A stretch of DNA of 64,000 nucleotides from DATFVA01 sp963774455 (lineage in GTDB: Bacteria; Bacteroidota; Ignavibacteria; Ignavibacteriales; Ignavibacteriaceae), in contig CAVZFD010000003.1 in the NCBI GenBank assembly GCA_963774455.1, positions 558,001 to 622,000 on the forward strand, in the 5' to 3' direction. Shown piece by piece: positions 16,246-24,992 of the stretch; the stretch's first letter is position 1; each line of letters opens with the position of its first letter. The position numbers and the translations under genes are program-made. Below the pieces are notes generated by a model, which searched no databases, was not told the DNA's origin, and was given only the letters and a program-made list of their open reading frames with translations.

Positions 16246-16596
16246 TTATAGTTGACTGTTTCTGTATTTATTTGCCAATATATTTGCCACTACAAACCCA
16301 ATACCTGTAATTGTGAAGATTGAAAAGGGCGTCCAATAATCTCTGTCGGTCACATCCTGAAGCCAGAGACCTAATCCGAGAGAAATTCCAAAAGCTATAG
16401 TTATTACACCTATCTTCATCAATCTGTAAGGATCTTTTTTGCTTTCAAAGAATTCCTTAATTGAATCTGCGCTTAAACCTTTATCTATAAGCATCTGCCT
16501 CTCCCTTGAACGCAAATAGAAGTAGGTTACAAGAACGAGCCCTACTACAAGGGTCATTATTATCGGGATGAATACCGCAATTACTTCACTAGCCAT
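16246..16596 (-). CDS. DUF6249-type membrane protein
   Basis: 116 residues with an N-terminal membrane helix (about 5-28), a charged segment RSRERQMLIDKGLSADSIKEFF, and two further helices (60-80 and 90-108). This matches the small integral-membrane DUF6249 family common in Bacteroidota, often next to ECF sigma factors. Here a sigma/anti-sigma pair is divergently oriented 332 bp away. Function unknown; a role in envelope-stress signalling is only positional inference. Confidence 0.75.
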   Translation of the reverse strand: MASEVIAVFIPIIMTLVVGLVLVTYFYLRSRERQMLIDKGLSADSIKEFFESKKDPYRLMKIGVITIAFGISLGLGLWLQDVTDRDYWTPFSIFTITGIGFVVANILANKYRNSQL

Positions 16597-16928
16597 TTTA
16601 TTACCTTTTATATTTTTCTGTTAAGACCGGATTTTCTGTTTCCAGGTTACACAAGCTATCTGCCTGTTTCTAATGGTTCAGACTGGCCCTGCTTGAGAAA
16701 GGTTACAAAAATTATGAAGTTACTTATTGTATTAGCACAGAGTTAAAGGAACGGCTGGCTGTGGGATAATCGGTTGTTCGGATTGAAGAAATATTTATAA
16801 TTCCTATGCTTGCATTCTTGTAATCCAGATCCAGGTGGCGGATGAATGTAATATGTAATTAAACTATATTATATACTGCTTTTCGGCAGTCTGTAACCAA
16901 ATTTCAATTTAGCGGGTCTAATGCTTAG
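16597..16928. other. Divergent intergenic region DUF6249 / ECF sigma
   Basis: 332 bp, AT-rich. It must hold promoters for both divergent transcripts. The only recognisable site is the candidate ECF promoter at 16893-16921; no ORF or repeat was found. Confidence 0.5.
16893..16921 (+). promoter_or_regulatory. Candidate ECF-sigma promoter
   Basis: GTAACC (16893-16898), then a 17-base spacer, then GTCTAA (16916-16921). This resembles ECF promoters (AAC in -35, GTC in -10) and lies directly before the ECF sigma gene, which suggests autoregulation. Transcription would start at about 16928, giving a leaderless mRNA. Confidence 0.45.
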
Positions 16929-17495
16929 ATGAGAGAATTAACCGATACCGAGATTATCGAATCTGTCAGAAAAGGAAATCAGACTGATTTTGAAATACTG
17001 GTAGACAGATATAAAAACAAAGCATTTTCGCTGTTGTGCGGTATGCTTAAAGATTCGATGGAAGCGGAGGAGGTTCTGCAGGATGCTTTTCTTAAAGCTT
17101 ATTACGGTATAAAGAATTTCAAGCAGGAAGCAAAATTCTCGACGTGGTTTTACAGGATTGTCTATAATACAGCCTTGACAAGACTAACAGCTAAAAAGAG
17201 AAAAATTGAAAAAGAAATGACATCGATAGATGAAGAATTAAATCTTGCGGATGATTCCTATTCCGCACAGTCGGAAAAAAAAGAATTAAGTAAATTGATA
17301 GATGAACTACTGGATAAGCTGCCGGCAAATTATGCTTCTGTGCTTACAATGTTTTATCTTGAGGAAATGACGTGCGAGGAAATTGCTGAAGTTACGAATA
17401 GATCGGTTTCGAATGTAAAGGTGCTTCTGCACAGGTCGAGGAATGCGCTTAAGGAAATCGTCCTTAAGAACAATTACACAATGGAGTTGTTATGA
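16929..17495 (+). CDS. ECF-type RNA polymerase sigma factor
   Basis: 188 residues. Region 2: DFEILVDRYKNKAFSLLCGMLKDSMEAEEVLQDAFLKAY, KFSTWFYRIVYNTALTRL. Region 4: LDKLPANYASVLTMFYLEEMTCEEIAEVTNRSVSNVKVLLHRSR with a clear helix-turn-helix. No Shine-Dalgarno is visible, consistent with a leaderless transcript. The anti-sigma factor gene overlaps its stop (ATGA). The pair probably senses envelope conditions; target promoters other than its own were not identified. Confidence 0.93.
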   Translation: MRELTDTEIIESVRKGNQTDFEILVDRYKNKAFSLLCGMLKDSMEAEEVLQDAFLKAYYGIKNFKQEAKFSTWFYRIVYNTALTRLTAKKRKIEKEMTSIDEELNLADDSYSAQSEKKELSKLIDELLDKLPANYASVLTMFYLEEMTCEEIAEVTNRSVSNVKVLLHRSRNALKEIVLKNNYTMELL

Positions 17496-18013
17496 ATCAA
17501 TTAACGGATGAGCTGTTAAACAGGTATATTGACGGCGAGTTAAGTCCTGCTGAACAAAAAGAAATAGAAGAGATACTGAAAGCATCAGAGGATGCCAGAA
17601 GACGGCTTCTGGCTATGCAACTTGTTCACAATGAGCTCAAAAACTATCCTGTAAGAAAAACCTCAATCGACTTTACTTCTGTGCTGATGAAGAAAATCGT
17701 CAGGAGAACTGATCCGAAGGGACAAAGATATTTTATCTTCTCCATCTCATCTGTGTTTGTACTTATAAGCCTGGGAATTATAGGCTACCTGACTTCTTAC
17801 ATCCTCTCAATGGGGAGCAGTACCGATGAGCGAAGCTCGGGCGTTGATAATTTTATCTACCTTGTTGAAAAACTGGTTTACGGTATAAGGACATTGTTTA
17901 CTTCCAGTAATGTTTCTGTTATCGGCTTTATTTTTTCTTTCGGAATAATCATATCAGCATGGTTCTTCTTTGATAGTCACAGACAGGCAAAAGCAAAACT
18001 TACCAAGTTGTGA
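17492..18013 (+). CDS. Membrane anti-sigma factor
   Basis: 173 residues. The N-terminal part (LTDELLNRYIDGELSPAEQKEIEEIL) follows the anti-sigma domain pattern but lacks the zinc HxxxCxxC motif. Two hydrophobic segments, about residues 82-107 and 145-163, suggest a two-pass membrane protein. It starts within the sigma gene stop codon, typical of translationally coupled sigma/anti-sigma pairs. It would hold the sigma factor at the inner membrane until a signal releases it. Confidence 0.8.
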   Translation: MNQLTDELLNRYIDGELSPAEQKEIEEILKASEDARRRLLAMQLVHNELKNYPVRKTSIDFTSVLMKKIVRRTDPKGQRYFIFSISSVFVLISLGIIGYLTSYILSMGSSTDERSSGVDNFIYLVEKLVYGIRTLFTSSNVSVIGFIFSFGIIISAWFFFDSHRQAKAKLTKL

Positions 18014-18227
18014 GAACTCAATCGTCCTGCAATCTCCCCCGATCGCCCGTTTTTCGTCTTCCGGGTGATATGTACTGAACTTCTTCAACTATTATCTCTC
18101 ACGCCCGCTGTCATCAATCGTCTACCTTTCTACCCGGGCTTACCTCACCGTTAATTTTATTATACTCACAAAAGATTCCCTCCTTTTTGTTATTTTTATG
18201 ATGTTTTCAGAAAATAATGAGGAAGAA

Positions 18228-18551
18228 ATGCTTGTAACAACTACGCATGCCGTTGAGGGCAAAAAAGTTAAGCAGTACCATGGTCTTGTTTCCGGTGAAG
18301 CAATTATGGGAACCAATATTTTTAAGGATATATTTGCCGGAATAAGGGATATCGTAGGCGGGAGATCGGCAGCTTATGAGAAGGAGCTGCGTAAAGCAAA
18401 AGATATTGCGGTTTCAGAGATGATGGAGAGTGCAAAAGCCATGGGTGCAAATGCCGTAATTGGGGTGGATCTCGATTATGAAACAATCGGAGGCAGCAGC
18501 GGTAATATGCTTATGGTGAGTGCAAGCGGTACGGCAGTTTTTATAGAATAA
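18228..18551 (+). CDS. YbjQ/UPF0145 family protein
   Basis: 107 residues from the ATG at 18228, which follows GAGGAAGA; this gives the family start MLVTTT, whereas the upstream in-frame ATG adds a non-conserved stretch. Signatures: GLVSGEAIMGTNIFKDIFAGIRDIVGGRSAAYEKEL and GANAVIGVDLDYETIG. The family (heavy-metal-binding domain, pentameric fold) has no firm function. It precedes era by 14 bp. Confidence 0.88.
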   Translation: MLVTTTHAVEGKKVKQYHGLVSGEAIMGTNIFKDIFAGIRDIVGGRSAAYEKELRKAKDIAVSEMMESAKAMGANAVIGVDLDYETIGGSSGNMLMVSASGTAVFIE

Positions 18552-18565
18552 TTATTAAAGATGAT

Positions 18566-19480
18566 ATGAATACAAAAGCAGGATATGTTGCAATACTGGG
18601 GTTACCGAATGCAGGCAAATCAACATTGTTAAACGCCTTACTTGCCCAGAAGATTTCAATCGTAAATGAGAAGCCCCAGACAACCCGAAAAAGAATTCTC
18701 GGGATACTTTCGGAAGAAAATTACCAGGTTATTTTTCTTGATACACCGGGCATCCTGAAACCTGCATACCTTCTGCAGGAGAAAATGATGGACGATGTAA
18801 ACCGTTCCATTGTGGATGCCGATATATTCATCCTTATGATCGATGTATGTGATGATCCGGAAGGCGAAAAGCTCCTTTCTCTCCCTGAGGTTAAGAAGAT
18901 ACTTGATTTTAATGTTCCTGTTATCCTGGTATTAAATAAGGTAGATAAGATTCAGCAGGAAGTAGTTACTGTAATGCTAACGAAGTTCGAGGGAAAAGGA
19001 AACTTCAAAAGCATCATCCCCCTTGCCGCCAGCGTGAATTACAATGTTCAGAAAGTACTTGTGGAAATAATTGACCTCCTACCGGAAAACCAGAAGTTCT
19101 ATCCTGATGAGATAGTGGCAGATGAAAACGAAAGATTTTTTGTTTCGGAAATTATCCGGGAGAAAATACTTGAGCTTTACCGGGAGGAAATTCCTTATTC
19201 CGTTGAAGTGCTGATAAATGATTTCAAGGAGAGGGAATCCAACAAAGATTATATAGATGCTGAAATCGTGGTTGAGAAAGACAGTCAGAAAGGAATCATT
19301 ATAGGGAAGCAGGGAGGTGCGATCAAAAAACTTGGCGAAGAATCGCGAAAAGCCGTGGAAGAGTTTCTCGGTAGAGAAGTATACCTTGAACTTCGCGTGA
19401 AGGTAAGAAAAAACTGGCGGTCGGATGAAAAAATGCTTCGTTCTTTCGGTTATTCCCGCGACAAGGAGAAAGGTAAATAA
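18566..19480 (+). CDS. era: GTPase Era
   Basis: 304 residues. G domain: G1 GLPNAGKSTLLNAL, G2 with KPQTTRKRILG, G3 DTPG, G4 NKVD, G5 SAS-like AASVNYN. The KH domain at the C-terminus carries GIIIGKQGGAIKKLGEESR. Era binds the 3' end of 16S rRNA and guides 30S assembly. Length is normal. It is the first housekeeping gene of a tightly packed same-strand series reaching 24,980. Confidence 0.96.
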   Translation: MNTKAGYVAILGLPNAGKSTLLNALLAQKISIVNEKPQTTRKRILGILSEENYQVIFLDTPGILKPAYLLQEKMMDDVNRSIVDADIFILMIDVCDDPEGEKLLSLPEVKKILDFNVPVILVLNKVDKIQQEVVTVMLTKFEGKGNFKSIIPLAASVNYNVQKVLVEIIDLLPENQKFYPDEIVADENERFFVSEIIREKILELYREEIPYSVEVLINDFKERESNKDYIDAEIVVEKDSQKGIIIGKQGGAIKKLGEESRKAVEEFLGREVYLELRVKVRKNWRSDEKMLRSFGYSRDKEKGK

Positions 19481-19507
19481 GTACCCTGGAATTACTCCCC
19501 CTTAGTT

Positions 19508-20419
19508 ATGAAGAAATATAAAGGTGAAATTGCTCTAATAACAGCCACCCTAATCTGGGGAGCGACTTTTACGATAATTAAGAACGCACTGCATGATGCC
19601 TCTCCTCTTGTCTTTATTTCTCTTCGTTTTATCTTTGCTGCTTTAATTCTTCTCCCGTTTTTATTCAAGGCTCTAAGGAATATAAAAAAACCAGTACTGC
19701 TTGGCGGAATTCTTCTTGGTATCTTTTATTTTCTCGGATTCTCCACACAAACAATCGGTCTGAATTATACCTCTGCTACCAAATCAGGATTCATTACCGG
19801 AACCTTTATTATTTTTACCCCGCTGCTTCAGATAATCATCGAAAAGAAGTTCCCTTCAAAAGGAAGCGTAATCGGAATTATTTTAGCGGTAGCAGGTCTT
19901 ATTCTCCTTTCAAGCAGCGGGACTTCAATTTTATCTGTATTTTCCGAAATAGGCGAAGGTTTTAACATCGGCGACTTCTTCACTCTCCTGTGTGCTTTTT
20001 TCTTCTCGCTTTATGTTGTTTATCTTGATATCATTAGCAAGAAATTCGATTATAAGCCTCTGGTATTCCTTCAGATAGCTGTAACCGGTGTCTTTGGAGT
20101 GCTGGCGGCATTCGCCCTCGCTTTTTTCGGACTTGAAACACCTCACTTTGAAATCACTTCCAACCTGATTTTTGCCGTGGGATATACATCAATACTTGCA
20201 ACTATCATAACCACTATTATACTCACAAAATTTCAGAAACTGATTCTGCCAGCCAGGGCAGGGATTATTTATGCTATGGAACCTATTTTTTCTGCTATAA
20301 TTGCTTTCTTTGTGTTGAGAGAAAAAATTTCTAATTTTGGATTGATTGGAGGCGCTCTTATAATTTCAGGACTCCTGATCTCTGAGCTGATTGATAAAAA
20401 AAACGAACAAATAGTATGA
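19508..20419 (+). CDS. EamA/DMT-family transporter
   Basis: 303 residues, about ten hydrophobic helices in two homologous EamA halves (first half begins IALITATLIWGATFTIIKNAL; second half ends AGIIYAMEPIFSAIIAFFVLREKIS with the family's ExxxxxxxA/G end). Such inner-membrane carriers export metabolites or amino acids; substrate unknown. The stop overlaps the acyP start (ATGA). Confidence 0.9.
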   Translation: MKKYKGEIALITATLIWGATFTIIKNALHDASPLVFISLRFIFAALILLPFLFKALRNIKKPVLLGGILLGIFYFLGFSTQTIGLNYTSATKSGFITGTFIIFTPLLQIIIEKKFPSKGSVIGIILAVAGLILLSSSGTSILSVFSEIGEGFNIGDFFTLLCAFFFSLYVVYLDIISKKFDYKPLVFLQIAVTGVFGVLAAFALAFFGLETPHFEITSNLIFAVGYTSILATIITTIILTKFQKLILPARAGIIYAMEPIFSAIIAFFVLREKISNFGLIGGALIISGLLISELIDKKNEQIV

Positions 20420-20700
20420 GTGAGAGTGAGAAACGTGCCGAAATAATTACTAATGGTCTTGTGCAGGGTGTGGGGTTCAGATATTTTATTATAAAGAATG
20501 CTGAAAGTCTCGGATTAAAAGGTTATACCAGGAACCTGTATACCGGAGAGGTTCTTACAGTAGTTGAGGGCAGCAGAGCTAAGATCGAGGAATTATTTAA
20601 AAGAATTAAAATCGGTCCCTCCCATGCATCAGTTAAAAAATGCAAAATTGATTGGGAAGAAAATAAAAATGAATTTACACATTTCGAGATAAGGTATTGA
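20416..20700 (+). CDS. acyP: Acylphosphatase
   Basis: 94 residues. The signature GLVQGVGFRYFI contains the phosphate-binding Arg, and GYTRNLYTGEV contains the catalytic Asn. It hydrolyses acyl phosphates. It is embedded between overlapping neighbours: starts in the transporter stop, ends over the TTG start of ispF. Confidence 0.93.
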   Translation: MSESEKRAEIITNGLVQGVGFRYFIIKNAESLGLKGYTRNLYTGEVLTVVEGSRAKIEELFKRIKIGPSHASVKKCKIDWEENKNEFTHFEIRY

Positions 20701-21185
20701 ACCAGCAATTCAGAACAGGATTCGGTTTTGATGTACACGCTCTTAGGGAAGGCCGCAGGCTGATTTTGGGTGGAATAGAAATCCCTCATTCGAAAGGTCT
20801 GCTTGGACATTCAGACGCGGATGCGTTACTCCATTCCATTACCGACGCTATGCTGGGTGCCCTTGCCCTGGGCGACATCGGGCAGCATTTCCCCGATACG
20901 AAAGCCGAATTTAAAGATGCCGACAGCTCCATGTTCCTGAAGTTAACCTACAAAATGGTTAAACAGAAGGGATACTCTCTCGGCAATATAGATGCGATGG
21001 TCTCACTTCAGGAGCCTAAGATCGCAAGTTTTATTATCAGGATACGGGAAAATATTTCTTCAATTCTCGGAGTAGCACTGAACCAGGTTTCGGTAAAAGC
21101 GGGTACAAATGAAAAATTGGGTTTTATAGGCAGAGAAGAGGGAGTTGCAGTTTTTTCAACCGTACTATTAATTAAAGATAGTTAA
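20697..21185 (+). CDS. ispF: 2-C-methyl-D-erythritol 2,4-cyclodiphosphate synthase
   Basis: 162 residues starting at TTG (20697), overlapping the acyP stop as TTGA. Motifs: GFDVHAL (zinc Asp/His), LGGIEIPHSKGLLGHSDADALLHSITDAMLGA (zinc His), GDIGQHFPD, and KAGTNEKLGFIGREEG at the C-terminus. It cyclises CDP-ME-2-phosphate in the MEP isoprenoid pathway. No other MEP gene is in the window. Confidence 0.95.
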   Translation: MNQQFRTGFGFDVHALREGRRLILGGIEIPHSKGLLGHSDADALLHSITDAMLGALALGDIGQHFPDTKAEFKDADSSMFLKLTYKMVKQKGYSLGNIDAMVSLQEPKIASFIIRIRENISSILGVALNQVSVKAGTNEKLGFIGREEGVAVFSTVLLIKDS

Positions 21186-21187
21186 GT

Positions 21188-21799
21188 ATGATCGAACATG
21201 TTCTGGATTTTATTTCACAGCTAACTCCATTCTGGATCTATGTAGCATTATTTTTCTTTTCTTTTATAGAGAACGTTTTTCCTCCTTCACCAAGTGATCT
21301 CGTCGTAGTTGTCGGTGGATCTTTAATAGGGACCGGAGAACTTCACTTTATTCCTACTTTATTAGTAACTACACTAGGCAGCGTTGTCGGGTTTATGACT
21401 TTATTCTTCATCGGCACCCAGCTCGACCGCAGGGTAATTCAGGCCGGAAAAATAAAGTTTATTTCAATAGAAACCCTCACAAAGGTTGAGCTTTGGTTTA
21501 AGAAATGGGGATACTGGATTATCCTGGCTAACAGGTTCCTTCCGGGAACCCGGTCGGTTATATCCTTCTTTGCCGGTTTAAGTGAGCTCGAATTTAAGAA
21601 AACGGCAATACTTGCTACCGTTAGTGCCATTATCTGGAATGCAATTATTATTTACTTGGGACTGATTTTCGGGAATAATATAGAAGTGATTGATAACTAT
21701 CTTTCAACTTATAGTAATATTGCCTGGATTGTTACCGGTGTTGCCGCTGCCTTAATCGGAATGAAATTCATACTAAAGAAAAGGAAAACACAGAAGTGA
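21188..21799 (+). CDS. DedA family membrane protein
   Basis: 203 residues, multi-pass. The family motifs ENVFPPSPSDLVVVVGGSLIG and ANRFLPGTRSVISFFAGLSEL are present; the latter holds the conserved Arg residues. DedA proteins act as lipid (undecaprenyl-phosphate or phospholipid) scramblase-like transporters. The stop overlaps the lnt start (GTGA), pointing to a membrane/envelope grouping. Confidence 0.92.
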   Translation: MIEHVLDFISQLTPFWIYVALFFFSFIENVFPPSPSDLVVVVGGSLIGTGELHFIPTLLVTTLGSVVGFMTLFFIGTQLDRRVIQAGKIKFISIETLTKVELWFKKWGYWIILANRFLPGTRSVISFFAGLSELEFKKTAILATVSAIIWNAIIIYLGLIFGNNIEVIDNYLSTYSNIAWIVTGVAAALIGMKFILKKRKTQK

Positions 21800-23472
21800 A
21801 ATTGCTCTTCTGGAAAAACAGACCTTTCCTCTCAGATGAAGAAAAAAAGCTCAGAAGGAGGGACAGGCTCCTGTTGATAATCAGCGGAATTTTACTTGGA
21901 GTTTCTTTCCCACCATTTCCATTCCCGTTTACCATTTTGATGCTGATCGGACTCGTTCCTTATTTTATTGTGATTGAAAGACGCAGCAGGCTGATTGAAA
22001 TTAACTCCGCAACCTACCTGATGGCATTTGTTTTCGGACTGATAACAATATACTGGGTAGGGAGCTGGCAACCGGAGACGGATCCATTTCTTATGATTTC
22101 GGGAGCTCTGCTTCTGTTTGTGAACCCTGTATTTTTCCTTATTCCTTCAACGCTTCTGTATTTTTCCAGAAAAATATTCCCATTATCGGTAACTCTACTA
22201 CTTTTTCCTCTCTTCTGGGTGAGCTACGAGTATGTTTATATGCTTACCGAACTTAGCTTCCCCTGGCTTACACTGGGAAACGGACTCCCTCATTTTATTT
22301 CTTTCATTCAGATCTCAGATATCGTCGGCACACTTGGTTTATCATTTCTTGTTGTGATGATAAACGTCCTGCTCTATAAAGGACTAACCTATTATTTGTT
22401 GAAAAGGAAACATTCATATTTCCATTTTGGAATAGGGGCTGCTTTAATAATTATGATTTTAGCTTACGGGGCATACAGGTTAAACACGTTTAAGATCTCC
22501 GATAGAACAGTTCGCGTTGGACTAATACAGCCGAACCTCGATCCCTGGGAAAAATGGAGCGGTGGAAGCGTTGATCAGCTTACACAAATGTATCTGAATA
22601 TGTCGCGTAAAGCTGTGGAAAAAGGTGCGGAGCTTGTTATCTGGCCCGAAACAGCCCTGCCGGTTTTCCTGCTTAGCGGCCAGTACAGAAATTCACTGGA
22701 TTCTATTTATACTTTTGCGAGGACTGAAAAAGTATGGATCCTTACCGGGATGCCGGATATCAGGTACTATGAAAAAGGATCGGAACTTCCGGAGGATGTC
22801 AAGTTCAATAAGTTAGGAGAATATTATTACAGGACATACAACGCTATTTTTCTTTTCTCGCCTTACACTGGAGAGATTCAGCGTTACGGAAAGATGAAGC
22901 TTGTTCCCTTTGGCGAGCGCGTTCCATTTGTGGATACTTTTCCCTTCCTGGCAGATCTTCTTCAATGGGGAGTTGGTATTTCGGGATGGAATGTAGGAAA
23001 AGATACGCTGGTATTTAAGGTTCCATTAAAAATAAAAAATGAAAACGCTCAGGATACTCTAAAGTTAAACGGGCTGGTTTGTTATGAATCTATTTATCCG
23101 GATTTCGTATCTTCATTTATTCAGAAAGGTGCTCAGCTGATAACTGTGGTAACGAACGACAGCTGGTATGGCAACTCGAGCGGTCCCTATCAGCATGAAG
23201 AAATGTCGGTGCTTCGCGCAGTAGAGAACCGGCGGTCGGTGCTTCGTGCGGCCAATGGAGGAATAAGCTGTTATATCAACCCGTTAGGCATAACCAAAGT
23301 GCAGTCGAAGATGTTTACAAAAGATATCATAGTACAGGACGTGCCGCTGGAGAGTGAAGAAACAATTTATACCAAAACCCATTCGGTCCTACCGGTATTA
23401 TGTTCGGTATTTTCCCTCTGGGTTGTAGGTATATTTATCCTGAAAAAGATAAAGAAAAAATTTAAACTATAA
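21796..23472 (+). CDS. lnt: Apolipoprotein N-acyltransferase
   Basis: 558 residues with GTG start. About six to seven N-terminal membrane helices (residues 25-235), then a periplasmic nitrilase-like domain with the Glu-Lys-Cys triad: WPETALPVF (Glu), YGKMKLVPFGERVPF (Lys), NGLVCYESIYPDF (Cys). A last membrane helix closes the protein. It adds the third acyl chain to lipoproteins at the inner membrane, consistent with the lipoproteins encoded elsewhere in the window. Confidence 0.95.
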   Translation: MKLLFWKNRPFLSDEEKKLRRRDRLLLIISGILLGVSFPPFPFPFTILMLIGLVPYFIVIERRSRLIEINSATYLMAFVFGLITIYWVGSWQPETDPFLMISGALLLFVNPVFFLIPSTLLYFSRKIFPLSVTLLLFPLFWVSYEYVYMLTELSFPWLTLGNGLPHFISFIQISDIVGTLGLSFLVVMINVLLYKGLTYYLLKRKHSYFHFGIGAALIIMILAYGAYRLNTFKISDRTVRVGLIQPNLDPWEKWSGGSVDQLTQMYLNMSRKAVEKGAELVIWPETALPVFLLSGQYRNSLDSIYTFARTEKVWILTGMPDIRYYEKGSELPEDVKFNKLGEYYYRTYNAIFLFSPYTGEIQRYGKMKLVPFGERVPFVDTFPFLADLLQWGVGISGWNVGKDTLVFKVPLKIKNENAQDTLKLNGLVCYESIYPDFVSSFIQKGAQLITVVTNDSWYGNSSGPYQHEEMSVLRAVENRRSVLRAANGGISCYINPLGITKVQSKMFTKDIIVQDVPLESEETIYTKTHSVLPVLCSVFSLWVVGIFILKKIKKKFKL

Positions 23473-23502
23473 GTTCTATTAATAAGAAAGACAGAATAAA
23501 AG

Positions 23503-24537
23503 ATGGCTGAAAAATTTATTGATTTAAGAAGCGATACTGTAACCCGTCCCTCTGAAAAGATGCGGAAGGCAATGTATGAGGCAGAGGTTGGCGATGATGT
23601 ATTCCAGGAAGATCCTTCAGTTAACAGGCTGCAGGAATATGCCGCGGAAATTCTCGGCAAGGAAGCGGCTCTATTTGTTTCAAGTGGAGTGATGGGAAAC
23701 CAGGTCTGTCTTAATGTATTAACGAGCCCCGGCGATGAAGTAATATGCGAAAGAGATTCACATATATTTAACTACGAATCGGGCTCTCCCGCAGCTTTAA
23801 GCGGCATACAGCTTTCCCCAATTGACGGCAAGAATGGTGTAATAACTCCGGAACAGGTTGAGCCGTATATTCGTCCCGCCAGTGCTTACTATATGGCGAA
23901 AACAAAAGTAATAGAGGTTGAGAATACCCATAACAGAGCAAGCGGAGCAATTCAGCCTCTTGATAATATCATTGCACTGAGAAAGCTTGCGAAAAAATAC
24001 AACCTGTATTCTCACCTTGATGGAGCCAGGATCTGGAACGCATCTGTAACATCGGGGATTCCTGTAAAAGACTATGCAGAACATTTCGATTCAATATCCT
24101 GCTGTCTTTCCAAAGGACTTGGTGCGCCTGTCGGTTCAATTATCGGCGGAACAAAAGAATTCATTAAAGAGGCATTCCGTGTGAGAAAAGCGTGGGGCGG
24201 GGGAATGCGTCAGGTTGGTATTATTGCTGCAGCAGGATTGTACGCGCTTAAAAATAATATCGAAAGGCTGGAAGAAGATCACAGGAAAGCAAAGCTCCTT
24301 GCTGATACCATTTCTGAAATTCCATCTCTTGAAATAGATATAGATGCAGTTCAGACGAACATCCTGATATTTAAACCATTAAAGACTTCAGTCGAGAAAG
24401 CGATTGAAGCATGCAGGCGGAAAGGATTGCTGATTTCTGTCGGTAAGGTGGATTCGCTCAGAGCGATCACTCACCTTGATGTAAGTTTAGACGAAATTAA
24501 AAAAGCACAGAAAATAATTATAGATGTCTTTAAGTGA
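23503..24537 (+). CDS. ltaE: Low-specificity L-threonine aldolase
   Basis: 344-residue fold-type I PLP enzyme. N-terminal DLRSDTVTRPSEKMRKAM, then GDDVFQEDPSVNRLQEYAAEILGKEAALFVSSGVMGNQ, HLDGARIWNA, and SKGLGAPVGS with the PLP Lys. It cleaves threonine to glycine and acetaldehyde. The next gene overlaps or abuts its stop. Confidence 0.93.
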   Translation: MAEKFIDLRSDTVTRPSEKMRKAMYEAEVGDDVFQEDPSVNRLQEYAAEILGKEAALFVSSGVMGNQVCLNVLTSPGDEVICERDSHIFNYESGSPAALSGIQLSPIDGKNGVITPEQVEPYIRPASAYYMAKTKVIEVENTHNRASGAIQPLDNIIALRKLAKKYNLYSHLDGARIWNASVTSGIPVKDYAEHFDSISCCLSKGLGAPVGSIIGGTKEFIKEAFRVRKAWGGGMRQVGIIAAAGLYALKNNIERLEEDHRKAKLLADTISEIPSLEIDIDAVQTNILIFKPLKTSVEKAIEACRRKGLLISVGKVDSLRAITHLDVSLDEIKKAQKIIIDVFK

Positions 24538-24542
24538 TAATT

Positions 24543-24980
24543 ATGGATATAAAAAAATTTAAACACAGTATTCCGATTAAAGTAAGATTTAGTGATCTGG
24601 ATGCAATGGGTCATGTGAACAATGCTGCTTATCTTTCATATCTTGAGGAAGCAAGGCTTGCGTATTATAACTTTGTTCTGAATATCGACACAAACAAGCT
24701 TGAATTTAACGCAGTAGTTGCACGGATTGAAATAGATTATCTGGAACAGATCAGGCTTGGGGATAATGTGGAAGTCTATACACGTACAGGGAAAATAGGG
24801 AATAAAAGTTCCGATGTTGAGCACCTGATCGTAATCGTGGATAACCAGCACAGAAAAATTGCCGCAAGAGCACAAACAAAACTGGTCTCTTTTGATTACA
24901 GGAAGAATAAAACTATCCCGGTGCCTGAAAATGATCGTTCAATTATTGAAAGGTTTGAGAGCGGTGACAAAGAGGTATAA
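24543..24980 (+). CDS. Acyl-CoA thioesterase (4HBT family)
   Basis: 145 residues from the ATG at 24543; an alternative GTG at 24534 overlaps the ltaE stop (GTGA) and adds three residues. Hot-dog fold motif VRFSDLDAMGHVNNAAYLSYLEEARLAYY, with the catalytic Asp. It hydrolyses acyl-CoA. It ends the era-lnt gene series and faces the convergent beta-oxidation regulator 12 bp away. Confidence 0.88.
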   Translation: MDIKKFKHSIPIKVRFSDLDAMGHVNNAAYLSYLEEARLAYYNFVLNIDTNKLEFNAVVARIEIDYLEQIRLGDNVEVYTRTGKIGNKSSDVEHLIVIVDNQHRKIAARAQTKLVSFDYRKNKTIPVPENDRSIIERFESGDKEV

Positions 24981-24992
24981 GGATTATGAGGA

